A DNA stretch of 64,000 bases from Lacrimispora xylanisolvens. GTDB taxonomy: Bacteria > Bacillota > Clostridia > Lachnospirales > Lachnospiraceae. This document shows, in pieces, positions 40,300 through 49,971 of this stretch. The DNA lies in contig CP070896.1 of NCBI GenBank assembly GCA_017084465.1, forward strand, positions 1,302,001 to 1,366,000. Reading direction: 5' to 3'. Position 1 is the stretch's first letter. Each line of letters opens with the position of its first letter. Under the pieces are notes generated by a model. The model had not been told where the DNA came from. It was given only the letters and a program-made list of their open reading frames with translations, and made no database searches. The translations under genes and the position numbers were made by a program.

Positions 40300-40943
40300 A
40301 AAAGAAACTCATCCTCCTTGGTGGAGGCGGTCATGCAGAAAGTGTGATTGATACCATTCGTTCAAATAAAGAATACCAGATTGCAGGGATATTAGACAAC
40401 GGCAAAAGCCGTGGAATGACAGTCTCCGGTATTATGGTGCTTGGGTCTGATGAACTCCTTGCAGATATTTACGGCAGAGGGATCCGGTATGCGGTAATTG
40501 CAATCGGAAGCGTAGGAAATCCACAGACAAGAATCCGGCTTTTTGAAGAGTGTAAGGCCATCGGCTATCAACTCCCATGCATTATTGATAAAAGCGCTAT
40601 ACTATCGGAAGATCTTCATATGGGGGAAGGAATCTTTATAGGAAAAGGAACAGTCATAGGGGCGGGGGTAAGCCTTGGTAACGGCTGCATCATTAACAGC
40701 GGCACGATTCTGGAACATGGCTGTGCAGTAGGAAGCTTTGCTCACGCAGCACCTGGCTGCACACTCTGCGGCAACGTAAAAATAGGGGATAATACCCATA
40801 TAGGTGCAGGAAGTACTGTAATCCAGAATCTGACCATTGGAAGTAATTCCATGATCGGTGCAGGCAGCCTGGTTCTTTCTGACATTTCCTCAAACAAGCT
40901 GGTATATGGAAGTCCGTCAAGGGAGGTTGGTCGTTTTGAGTAA
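40296..40943 (+). CDS. legH: NeuD/PglD-type sugar N-acetyltransferase (LegH-like)
   Basis: A 215-residue acyltransferase. An N-terminal Rossmann-like domain (LILLGGGGHAESVIDTI) is followed by a left-handed beta-helix of hexapeptide repeats (GKGTVIGAGVSLGNGCIINSG and onwards). The catalytic histidine is in GTILEHGCAVG. It would acetylate the C4 amine made by LegC. The frame is intact. It overlaps the upstream gene by ATGA and the next gene by eight bases. Confidence 0.85.
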   Translation: MKKKLILLGGGGHAESVIDTIRSNKEYQIAGILDNGKSRGMTVSGIMVLGSDELLADIYGRGIRYAVIAIGSVGNPQTRIRLFEECKAIGYQLPCIIDKSAILSEDLHMGEGIFIGKGTVIGAGVSLGNGCIINSGTILEHGCAVGSFAHAAPGCTLCGNVKIGDNTHIGAGSTVIQNLTIGSNSMIGAGSLVLSDISSNKLVYGSPSREVGRFE

Positions 40944-41929
40944 AATTATGATAATAGCCGAGGCTGGAGTTAACCATAATGGGGATTTAAGTATTGCCAG
41001 ACAGTTAATTGATGCCGCATGTGCAGCAGGCGCAGATGCGGTCAAGTTCCAGACCTTCCGTGCAGAGCTTTTGGCTACTCCCAAAGCAAAAAGCAGATTA
41101 TCAGTTTCATAATACAGGAACGGATATCTCTCAATTTGAAATGTTAAAGAAACTGGAACTATCCTGGAATGATTTTAAACTTCTCTCCGACTACTGCACC
41201 TTTCGCGGCATCCGGTTTCTCTCCTCTCCTTTTGACGAGGACAGCATGGAATATCTGGACAGCATAGGTATGGAAATTATTAAAATTCCATCTGGAGAGA
41301 TTACAAATTATTGCTATTTAAAAAAAGCAGCGTCATTAAAAAAACAGATTATCCTTTCTACTGGAATGTCAACACCCGCAGAAATCCAGGATGCTTTAAA
41401 GCTTCTGGAGCAGAGCGGACAGGATATCACACTTCTCCACTGTTCCAGCATTTACCCAACGCCCATGGAAGATGTAAATCTAAACGCCATGATTACCTTG
41501 AGAGAAACGTTTCATAAAAAAACTGGATATTCTGATCACACTGCCGGCATCGAGGTAGCGGTGGCTGCGGCTGCGCTTGGAGCCTGCGTCATTGAAAAAC
41601 ATATGACTCTTGATAAAACCATGCCGGGGCCGGATCACCGGATGAGTCTGGAGCCGGACGAATTTAAGCACATGGCTGACAGTGTGCGAAATATAGAACA
41701 GGCAATGGGCAATGGACTAAAGGCTCCTGCAGGAGACGAACTGAAAAACCGGGATCACGTAAGAAAGTTTCTGGTTGCTGCAAAGAACATTCAGAAGGGT
41801 GAACCGTTAACAATGGAAAATCTCTGTGCCAAACGCTGCTCTCCCGGAATATCGCCTATGAAGCTTCCTCAGATTCTTGGTACTCTTGCAGACAGAAATT
41901 ATGGAAAGGATGACAAAATAGGAGAATGA
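40936..41929 (+). CDS. legI: Legionaminic acid synthase (NeuB family), one frameshift
   Basis: About 331 residues. NeuB core: IIAEAGVNHNGDLSIARQLIDAA, ADAVKFQTF, FLSSPFDEDSMEYLD, KIPSGEITN, LSTGMSTPAEIQ, GYSDHTAGIEVAVAAAALG and EKHMTLDKTMPGPDH, then a C-terminal SAF/antifreeze-like domain. It condenses the 6-deoxy diacetamido-mannose with phosphoenolpyruvate. The start is TTG 40936, since GGGAGG lies nine bases before it and the ATG at 40948 has none. The frame breaks near 41093 (one extra A). Confidence 0.88.
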
Positions 41930-43087
41930 TCAGACTATGTGTGATAACTGGCAGCCGGGCGGAATACGGTTTGCTGACTCCATTAATCCGGAATATAATG
42001 AAAGACCAGGACTTAAAACTACAACTGCTGGTTACGGGAACCCATCTGGATACCCGGTTCGGCCTTGATTATCAGGAAATGGAACAGGACGGAATTGTAA
42101 TTGACGAAATGGTGGAAATGAACCTGGCCAGTGACACTTCCTATGGCATCTGTAAATCCATGGGTCTGGAACTGATTGGAATCTCCGGCGCCTATGAACG
42201 GTTAAAACCCCATATGGTACTGCTTCTTGGAGACCGCTATGAGATTTTTACGGCAGCAAGTGCCGCCGTGATCTGCAAGATTCCAATTGCACATATACAT
42301 GGAGGGGAACTGACTCTGGGGGCTTATGACGATTGCATGCGTCATGGGATCACAAAAATGAGTTATCTTCATTTTACCAGCACGGAAGAATACAGAAAGC
42401 GGGTGATCCAGCTGGGAGAATCGCCTGACAGAGTTTTTAACGTGGGTGCACTGGGTATAGAACAAATTAAGTGTCTCACTCTCCTGTCAAAAGAGCAGCT
42501 GGAACAATCACTTCACACAGCTCTGCCCTCCCCTCTTTCCCTGGTCACATACCATCCGGCTACACTGGATCCTTTCAGTGCAAAAAATCAGTTTCAGCCG
42601 CTTTTGGATGCTCTGGATTCCTTTCCAGAGCTATTTACGGTGTTTACGGGAAGCAACGCTGACACTGGAGGAAATCAGGTCAATGAAATGGTGATTTCCT
42701 ATACCAGACAGCATCCGGAGCGGTCGGTATACATTTCTTCTTTAGGTTCTCTTCGGTATTTAAGTCTGATGAGTGTAAGCAGACTTGTAATCGGCAACTC
42801 TTCCAGCGGAATCCTGGAAGCTCCCGCTTTTCATGTTCCCACAGTGGATATCGGACTCCGGCAGCAAGGCAGAATAAAGCCAGATTCTGTCATCAGCTGC
42901 GGTACATCCGCTGAAAACATCCGTAATGCAATATCGCAGGCAATGAATCTGGATCTCAAGAACCATGCTTTGGAAAATCCCTATGATTGTCCGGGAACCA
43001 GCCAAAATACTGACATGCATAAAAGAGGCGTTTCGCACGGGAATTCATTTACAAAAAGAATTTTATGATATTGATTGGAGACTGTAA
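41926..43087 (+). CDS. legG: Hydrolysing nucleotide-sugar 2-epimerase (NeuC/LegG family), one frameshift
   Basis: About 386 residues. VITGSRAEYGLLTPLI, LLVTGTHLDTRFG, LLLGDRYEIFTAASAA, IHGGELTLGAYDD and VIGNSSSGILEAPAF are NeuC/WecB-type motifs. It would release 2,4-diacetamido-2,4,6-trideoxymannose for LegI. The frame breaks near 43005 (one extra A); the corrected tail ends DIDWRL at 43087, overlapping the next start as TAATG. Its start overlaps the legI stop by four bases. Confidence 0.87.
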
Positions 43088-43795
43088 TGATTCAGAATAA
43101 AAGAGTTCTTGCAATAATACCAGCCAGAAGCGGCTCAAAGGGCATCAGGGATAAAAATATCAGAGAAATGAATGGGAAACCATTAATGGGTTATACCATT
43201 GATGCGTGCATAAAAGCAGGATTTTTGGACGACATCCTTGTATCTACCGATTCAAAGCTTTATCAACAGACAGCGGTAGAACTTGGTGCCTCAGCTCCAT
43301 TTTTACGACCCCCTCACCTCTCTGGTGATGAAGCAGCCTCAGGTGATGTGATCCTTCACACAATAAATGAAATGAAAAAACTCGGAAAGGAGTATGACTA
43401 TTTTATGCTGCTTCAGCCTACCTCTCCCCTGAGAAACGAAGAACACATTCTGGAAAGTATGAATTTGCTGTTTGAAAAACATGCCGATTCCGTAATCAGT
43501 GTCTGTCCTTATGACTGTAAATGTTATCTGTCAGTCGGGATTGCTGAAACTGGTGAAATAAAAATCCCAGACTCTTTAAAAAAACAAATAAGGAGACAGG
43601 ATGTAAAATCCGGCTTCCGGATCAACGGCGCCATCTATCTTACATCTGTCTCCAATTTTCTTAACTCTGGTAATTTTTTACAGCGGAAAAACTTATCCCT
43701 ATTTTATGAATCCTTTAGACTCTGTCGACATCGATGACAGCGATCAGTTTTATCTGGCAAAACTCATACTGCGTGACAGGGCCGGTACATTATGA
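43087..43795 (+). CDS. legF: CMP-legionaminic acid synthetase (NeuA family), one frameshift
   Basis: About 235 residues. IIPARSGSKGIRDKNIREM is the CTP-binding loop; MLLQPTSPLRNEEHI and a C-terminal DSVDIDDSDQFYLAKLIL are typical of CMP-nonulosonate synthetases. It activates legionaminic acid for Maf. ATG 43087 overlaps the legG stop, with GGAG upstream; the TTG at 43075 is not needed. The frame breaks near 43689 (five A for four). It ends 6 bases into the convergent peptidase gene. Confidence 0.85.
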
Positions 43796-44935
43796 AGGCT
43801 GGTACGTCATAAGGCCCAGAGCCAGAAGAGCGCTTTTCTCCAACTGATCTGCTGTTGTGTATTCGCTTGTGGTATGCACCTCATTCATACCGCAGGCGAC
43901 CACAATACCCCTGATTCCGTTGCGTACAAAATGATTGTTATCACTGCCGCCCAGTGTCTTGTGAGTGATTGCCTCTACGCCAATATCATCACAAACCTTT
44001 TTAAAACGCTTTACCACTTCTTCATCCTCATGAATTTCATATGCCTCAATCTGCTTTTCAAAGGAAATTTCTATGCTCCCCCCGCGGCAGCCCGCAGCTT
44101 CTTCAAAGACTTTTTTCAGTTTTTCCCATTCTTCCATAGCACGGTCATCCTTTAAGCTTCGGATCTCACCAATTAAAATACATTCATCAGCAACAATATT
44201 TCCCTGCTTTCCTCCGCTTATCTTTCCGATGTTAACCGTAGTTTCTTCGTCAGCCCACCCCTGCCTGATGCTCGATACGGCGGTTGCTGCAATCTCTATG
44301 GCATTGATTCCAAGCTGGGGGCAGAAACCGGCATGGGCGTTTTTTCCCTTTACTTTGATTTCAAAGGATAAAAGAGTGGGCGCTGCTAACGCTGCATTGC
44401 CTATTTCACCGCTTAAGTCAAACACATATGCCAGTTTGGAATGTATGGTAGAATAGTCCGCAAGCTGGCTGCCTTTTCCGTAATTTTCTTCTGCAACAGG
44501 GAACAAAACTTCAATATCCGGATGGGGGATATCTCGTTCCTTTATGCTACGGACTGCCTCCAATATTGCTGCAATCCCGGAAAGATCGTCTGCTCCCAGA
44601 ACTGTCTCTCCTTCAGAAGTAATCACACCGTTTTCATTCTCTGCGGCATGCTTTCCTATTCCGGGTCTCACCGTATCCATATGAGCGGATAAAAGAACTG
44701 GTTCTCCAGCAGTATTCCCTTTTAAATAACCGTAAAGATTACCTGTTGGGATTGCATCTCCATAACCTGCTATCCGTTCTTTCAGACGAATACCAGCATC
44801 ATCTTCTTTCACGGCAAACCCCAGCTGTTTCATCTCTTTAATCAGATAATCTGCAATTTCTCTCTCATGATACGTCTCTGAATCAAATTCCACCATTCGT
44901 TTAAACTGGCTGACCAGCCTGCTTCTGTTAATCAT
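43790..44935 (-). CDS. M20-family metallopeptidase (PepT-like)
   Basis: A 381-residue zinc peptidase. Metal and catalytic motifs: LLSAHMDTVRPG, VLGADDLSGIAAIL, FPVAEENYGKGS, and a C-terminal GGSDNNHFVRNGI. It resembles PepT-like tripeptidases and related deacylases. It is the last gene of a minus-strand operon whose other members are three ECM4-like domains, an amino acid importer and a GNAT. It could therefore hydrolyse an imported peptide or an N-acetyl amino acid rather than serve general proteolysis. The frame is intact, with GGCAGGTG before ATG 44935. Confidence 0.85.
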   Translation of the reverse strand: MINRSRLVSQFKRMVEFDSETYHEREIADYLIKEMKQLGFAVKEDDAGIRLKERIAGYGDAIPTGNLYGYLKGNTAGEPVLLSAHMDTVRPGIGKHAAENENGVITSEGETVLGADDLSGIAAILEAVRSIKERDIPHPDIEVLFPVAEENYGKGSQLADYSTIHSKLAYVFDLSGEIGNAALAAPTLLSFEIKVKGKNAHAGFCPQLGINAIEIAATAVSSIRQGWADEETTVNIGKISGGKQGNIVADECILIGEIRSLKDDRAMEEWEKLKKVFEEAAGCRGGSIEISFEKQIEAYEIHEDEEVVKRFKKVCDDIGVEAITHKTLGGSDNNHFVRNGIRGIVVACGMNEVHTTSEYTTADQLEKSALLALGLMTYQPS

Positions 44936-44953
44936 TCAATCACCTGCCTGGAA

Positions 44954-46929
44954 TTATTTAGTCACTGATTCCTGTCTTTTAAACTTTTCTTCTGGAGTTT
45001 TACTTAACTGTTTTCTGTCTTGCGGGGCTGACCAGATGCCTTCGTAATCAATCTGGTCCACAAAGCGGGAATTAAAATCCTGGAAAAGAGATTTGTTATC
45101 TGATCTTGATGCTGCAATATCGCGGAAATAAGTATTATTCCGAAATGCAGGGATCACATATAAATCTCTTAAGTATCCCCATATGTTTTCATAGTCCACC
45201 ACTCTGCGTTTAATGGGACCAAGGTTTCTGTAATAATGGGTATCAAACCTTGCCAGCGTTCAAAAAGCCTGACGTCACTGTCCGTTACATAATCCCCGAA
45301 TAAAAACCGGCTGGCAGACAACCGTTCCTCAATCTGATCCAGGGCACGGTAAAAATCTTCAAAAGCCTCTTCATAAGCTGTGATCGACTGCGCAAACATC
45401 ATGCGGTAAGTGGCATTATTGACATTTGGAAACAGCCAGTCATTATAGGCATCGATCTCACTTCTTAACTCAGCTGGATAAAGATCCGGCGCGTCAACCG
45501 CCTGAAACGGACGGAATGCTGTTTCGAAATAATTCGTCAGCCTGTGATAATCATTATTTACTACCTTTTTTGTGGTAATATCCACCAGAGCCGGAACGGT
45601 ACAGCGACCTTTGTAATCAGGATCTGCATTGTAATAAAACTCGCTTAAAAACTGTGCTTTTAAAACAGGATCTTTTCTGTCCTCATTATACACGAATTCC
45701 CATCCATATGCACTATTTTCTTTGCTGTGCCCCACAAGATTAATTCCAATTGCCTCTTCCAGTCCCAGCAGCTCTCTTACGATAGACGCCCGATTAGACC
45801 AGTGGCAGCCTTTTGCCCAAAACAGCCGGTAACGTCCGCTCTCTGCCTTTAACTCTCCTTCTGCCTCTCCAAATGGTGTTGTAAAGTGATTAGGCTGGCG
45901 GATAAAGGCTCCTCTTTCATCGATTTCATTCTCGATCTCTTTTGGCCGTGGCCTTGGCGCTATGCTGTTCCCTGTATGAAACTGGATTTTGTCTCTGCCA
46001 TGAGGCGTATTCCATGAAGTAAGATCCGGACCCTTTGGTACGATTTTATATGGATTTCCAGCCACAGCACATAAATGATAATGCTTCTTAATTGCTTCAA
46101 AATCAGTAGTTTCCTTAAATTCAGGTAACGAATACAGATCTCTTACATAGCCCCAAAGATTTTTAAAATCAGTAATACGGCTGCGGTTTAACTGAAAGCC
46201 ATTATAATAAGCACTGTCAAAACGTGCCAGCGTTACGTAAAGGCGCACATCGGATTCTGTAATGCTGTCCCCAAAAAGGTAACGGCTTTTACCAAGCCTT
46301 TCCTCCAGCCAGTCCAGGCGGGAAAATACCAGATTATAAGCCTCGTTATAAGCTTCCTGACTTCTTGCAAAACCTGCCTTATAGACTCCGTTATTAATTT
46401 CATGATATAGAATCTCATTTAATTCGTCGATTTCCCTGCGCAGATTTTCCGGATATAAATCAGGCGCACCTGGTTTATGATACTTCTTCCATTCCACTTC
46501 CCAGTATTTAGTCAGGTTAAAGTAGTCGTTATTTACCACCTGTCCGGTTGTTAAATCAACAACTGCAGGTACGGTAAATCTTCCGCTGTAATTTTCATCC
46601 GCTTTTAGATAAGCCTCACTTAAATACTGGATCCCCAGCACCGGATCTTTTCCACCCTCATCTAATGTAAACGCCCAGTCCGTTCTCCCCACATCCGGTC
46701 TGACCGGATCAAGAGTTCCAAGGCTTATGACATCTTCCAGACCAAGAAGCCTTCTTACGATGACAGACCGGTGTGCCCATGGGCAGGCAGGAGACCAGAT
46801 CAGACGGTAGCGTCCCGCTTCCACCGGAAGATTTCCCTCCTCTGTACCAAAAGGAGTTGTAAAACGGTTTTTCTGGCGTTTAAATGTTCCATCCTGCTGG
46901 ACTTCTTCTTTAATAAACTTTTCTGACAT
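44954..46929 (-). CDS. Tandem-duplicated ECM4/YqjG-like glutathione transferase, one frameshift
   Basis: About 658 residues containing two complete copies of a glutathionyl-hydroquinone reductase-like module (GST N- and C-terminal domains). Copy one has the catalytic-cysteine motif ACPWAHRSVI (near residue 49); copy two, starting near residue 335, has GCHWSNRASI. Each copy has VVNNDY before the C-terminal helices and LFGDxxTxSDVRL. The family reduces glutathionyl-quinones with glutathione. The fusion is unusual. The frame breaks near 45258 (one T missing) in copy two. A single-copy relative lies at 49972-50948. Confidence 0.83.
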
Positions 46930-46979
46930 TCCGATTCCCTCTTTCTTTTATTCTTCCCTTAATTCCCATCAATCAGGAT

Positions 46980-47471
46980 TTATTTATGTTTCATATCTTC
47001 TCTGCCATACTCATCTGCAAACCGGAATGTCTGAGGCAGCATAAATCCCTGATTCTCCATCCAGTTTAAAGAATCTTCTGTTCCGCTGAAGATGCACATC
47101 GCGGTCTTATTTCTTCTGAATCCCATTTTTTCATAAAGGGCTACTGTTCTTGGATGGGTATAGAGAATAATATTCTGACCCCTTACCTGATCAAGCAGTT
47201 TTGTGATCAGGGTTCTTCCTATTCCCTGTCCCTGAAATTCATCGTCAAGTGCGATATTATAAACAGCTGCCTGACAGACACCGTCAGACAGCGCTCTTCC
47301 GACGCCTATTATCTTTTCTTCGTGATAGACAAATACCACTGCATAGCTGTTTGTGAAAATAGTCTCCTGTTCTTTTGCGGTGTGATCCGATAAGCCAGAA
47401 CGGCGCAGAACATCGGATACCTCCTGCCAGTTGATATTTTCTTTTGTTGTTTTAAATGTAATCTCAGACAT
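46980..47471 (-). CDS. GNAT-family N-acetyltransferase
   Basis: A 163-residue acetyltransferase. The acetyl-CoA loop is EFQGQGIGRTLITKLL, and LYEKMGFRRNKTAM is the usual C-terminal strand. It lies 12 bases after the ABC ATPase. GNAT genes next to amino acid importers and M20 hydrolases occur in the B. subtilis ytm and yxe/snd operons, where the enzyme acetylates S-substituted cysteines; a similar role here is an inference. The frame is intact. Confidence 0.85.
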   Translation of the reverse strand: MSEITFKTTKENINWQEVSDVLRRSGLSDHTAKEQETIFTNSYAVVFVYHEEKIIGVGRALSDGVCQAAVYNIALDDEFQGQGIGRTLITKLLDQVRGQNIILYTHPRTVALYEKMGFRRNKTAMCIFSGTEDSLNWMENQGFMLPQTFRFADEYGREDMKHK

Positions 47472-47483
47472 CTGCCCGCCTCC

Positions 47484-48248
47484 TTATATTGCATATTCCG
47501 TGTTTTCCAGCATATGGATTTTCACCAGAAATTCCTTTAACCGCTCATTGTCCGGATTGTCAAAAATCTGTTTTGGAGTGCCGTCTGCCACAATTTTTCC
47601 GTTTTCTAAAAAGATAATCCGGTTAGCCACATTCTTTACGAAATTCATTTCATGGGTTACTAAAAGTATGGTATTTCCTTCCGTAGCTGCCTTTTTAATT
47701 GTAACCAGAACTTCACTGACCAGTTCCGGATCTAATGCTGATGTAGGTTCATCCATCAAAAGCAGTTTTGGCTCCATGGCAAGAGCTCTTGCAATTGCCA
47801 CCCGCTGCTGCTGACCCCCTGATAAATGCCTGGGGTAATGGGAAAGCCGGTCACCCATTCCCACTTTTTCAAGCTGTTTCTCAGCAATGGTCTTTGCCTC
47901 GCTCTTCTTTATCTTTTTTACCACAGTTAAGCCTTCCATCACATTTTCCAGTGCGGTCCTGTTTTTAAAAAGGTTGAACTGCTGAAATACCATCTCTGTA
48001 TAACGCCTTAACTCCAGCTTTTCTTTGGCAGACCGGGTAGTTAAATTAATTTCTTTATTATTGATCCGTATTGTTCCCTCCTCCGGCTTCTCCAGCAGAT
48101 TAATGGAGCGCAGAAGCGTGGATTTTCCAGTTCCGGAGGGCCCGATAATTGCCACAACGTCACCTTCTTCAATATCCAGATCCACATGATCTAAAACCAC
48201 ATTGCTGCCATACTTTTTGCACAGTCCGCGAATTTCAACCACACTCAT
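47484..48248 (-). CDS. Polar amino acid ABC importer ATPase
   Basis: A 254-residue ATPase. Walker A is GPSGTGKST, the signature is LSGGQQQRVAIARA, Walker B is LLLMDEPTSALD. The RSINLLEKPEEG and VFQQFNLFKNRTALEN segments mark the GlnQ/TcyN branch (polar amino acids, cystine). It starts 3 bases after the permease stop and works with the permease and lipoprotein upstream. Confidence 0.9.
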   Translation of the reverse strand: MSVVEIRGLCKKYGSNVVLDHVDLDIEEGDVVAIIGPSGTGKSTLLRSINLLEKPEEGTIRINNKEINLTTRSAKEKLELRRYTEMVFQQFNLFKNRTALENVMEGLTVVKKIKKSEAKTIAEKQLEKVGMGDRLSHYPRHLSGGQQQRVAIARALAMEPKLLLMDEPTSALDPELVSEVLVTIKKAATEGNTILLVTHEMNFVKNVANRIIFLENGKIVADGTPKQIFDNPDNERLKEFLVKIHMLENTEYAI

Positions 48249-48251
48249 CTT

Positions 48252-48977
48252 CTATGCCTCCTTTTTCTCTGCAATCTGTTCCGGAACGCTCATCTTCTTT
48301 TCTATGTAAGTAAAGAGTCGTTCAATAAAAATGGTAATAACCCAGTAAATAATAGCGAGGGAACAGTATACTTCAAAATAACGATAGCTGTTTCCTGCCA
48401 GAATTTTGCCTTGTGCCGTGATTTCCACCACCGAACAGGTAAAGGCCAGCGAAGTGCCCTTTACAAGTCCGATGAGGGAGTTCCCGAGAGAAGGGATTGC
48501 CACTGTTACAGCCTGGGGAAGCAGAACCCGAAAGAAAATCTGCAGCCCATTCATTCCTAATGACTTGGCTGCCTCCACCTGACCTTTTTCTACAGACTGT
48601 ATGGCGGCACGAATGGTCTCTGAATCAAATGCTGACTGGTTTAACCCAAGTGCTACAATTGCAAAAATAATTGGCGGGATCCCATTCACATTATAGGAAG
48701 TTCCATTATAGAAATTGTAGTATTTTAAGAAAATGGGAATTCCAAAGTACGTTAAGTACAGCTGAACGATAATAGGAGTTCCTCTGACCACTGAAACAAA
48801 CAGGGTACAAAGCTGCTGTAATACCGGTATACGATGTATCTTTACAATTGCAATGAAGAGTCCTGCCACCCAGCCAATGATTAACGCAATCAGCGTCAGC
48901 TGTATGGTTACCGGTAAATATTTTAATAATAAGGGGATCTCTGTAAATACCAGCTGCCAATCAAATATTTTGCTCAT
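48252..48977 (-). CDS. Polar amino acid ABC importer permease
   Basis: A 241-residue permease of the HEQRo/His-Glu-Gln-Arg-opine group. Segments: TLIALIIGWVAGLFIAIV, VRGTPIIVQLYLTYFGIP (signature loop), and the EAA loop EAAKSLGMNGLQIFFRVLLPQA. About five membrane helices. A single permease gene implies a homodimer channel. The closest patterns are cystine/cysteine-derivative permeases. The frame is intact. Confidence 0.9.
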   Translation of the reverse strand: MSKIFDWQLVFTEIPLLLKYLPVTIQLTLIALIIGWVAGLFIAIVKIHRIPVLQQLCTLFVSVVRGTPIIVQLYLTYFGIPIFLKYYNFYNGTSYNVNGIPPIIFAIVALGLNQSAFDSETIRAAIQSVEKGQVEAAKSLGMNGLQIFFRVLLPQAVTVAIPSLGNSLIGLVKGTSLAFTCSVVEITAQGKILAGNSYRYFEVYCSLAIIYWVITIFIERLFTYIEKKMSVPEQIAEKKEA

Positions 48978-49000
48978 CTTGTGCCTCCAGCCATCGGTTT

Positions 49001-49939
49001 TTATTTATAAGAAGGAGAATAGTCAGAACCGAACCATTTTAAGTTGATTTCCTTAGAGGTTCCGTCTTCGATCACTTCTTTTAATGCCTGATTAAGATCC
49101 TCAACCAGCTTTTCATTTCCCTTGCTCACAATTAAGTAGCTGTAAGGCTCTTCCATTAAATCCTTTGCTACATCACTGCTGATGGATACACCCGTCACAT
49201 TAAAATTAAATTCTTTCTCGTAATATTCAAACATAGGTTTATCCATTAATACAAAATCATATTTCCCAGCTTCCACATCCTGAATCTGAAGGACCAAATC
49301 TTCTTCGCTATACTCAATGTTTATTGCTTTCTGGGGATTTGCTGCATTGTAGTTCTCTAAAGCGGTTGTGATGTTAATTCCGGATTGTGATATGGTTTTT
49401 AATCCAGAAAGATCTTCCCAGGTGTTAATACTCTCCGCCTTCTTATTGTCTTTTGCAAAAACTGCAACGTACTCGTTGGCAAAAATGGGATCTGTAAATA
49501 AATATTTTTCTTTTCTCTTTTCATTTTTCGCGAAATTATTCACTCCGATCTGATAACGGTCTGAATCAAGTCCTGCGAAAATCGATGGGAAATCCGTTAC
49601 TTCTATTTCCAGTTTATACTGGGGAAGGCGGTCAAAAACAGCTTTAATCAGTTCAATGTTATGACCAGTCAGCTGATTACTGCTGTCTACAAAGGTAAAT
49701 GGCTTAGGGGAGCCGCCTGTTGCCGCATAAATTGTGACAGGTTCTGACGTTGCAGTGGTTTCACTTCCTGACTGGGCTGCCACAGAGCTGGTTTCCTCTT
49801 TCTTTGATTCTTCTGATGCTTTTGCCGTAGTTGTTTCAGCTGGTTTCTGTGAATTGCTGCTGCATCCGGATAATGCTCCTAATATGGTGGCTGCTCCTAA
49901 TACTCCAACTATCGCCTTTTTTAATCGATCTCTTTTCAT
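49001..49939 (-). CDS. Polar amino acid-binding lipoprotein
   Basis: A 312-residue family 3 solute-binding protein. The signal ends in the lipobox LSGC (Cys near residue 26), followed by a Ser/Thr/Glu-rich linker. PKPFTFVDSSNQLTGHNIELIKAVF and DRYQIGVNNFAKNEKRKEKYLFTDP are the ligand-binding motifs. Given the neighbours, the ligand is likely cystine or an S-substituted cysteine (inference). It follows the single ECM4-like gene by 32 bases in the same operon. Confidence 0.88.
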   Translation of the reverse strand: MKRDRLKKAIVGVLGAATILGALSGCSSNSQKPAETTTAKASEESKKEETSSVAAQSGSETTATSEPVTIYAATGGSPKPFTFVDSSNQLTGHNIELIKAVFDRLPQYKLEIEVTDFPSIFAGLDSDRYQIGVNNFAKNEKRKEKYLFTDPIFANEYVAVFAKDNKKAESINTWEDLSGLKTISQSGINITTALENYNAANPQKAINIEYSEEDLVLQIQDVEAGKYDFVLMDKPMFEYYEKEFNFNVTGVSISSDVAKDLMEEPYSYLIVSKGNEKLVEDLNQALKEVIEDGTSKEINLKWFGSDYSPSYK

Positions 49940-49971
49940 AATTTTTTCTCCTCTTTTTTTAATTCGTTTTT

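Noticed and set aside
37079..43795. Pseudaminic acid rather than legionaminic acid pathway
   Set aside because: A hydrolysing 2-epimerase (NeuC/LegG type) and a PtmE-like guanylyltransferase are present, while the PseG hydrolase and PseB-type motifs are not seen.
33499..43795. Flagellar glycosylation island
   Set aside because: No flagellin, hook or motor genes are in or next to the run, and the promoter resembles sigma-K, not sigma-D/28.
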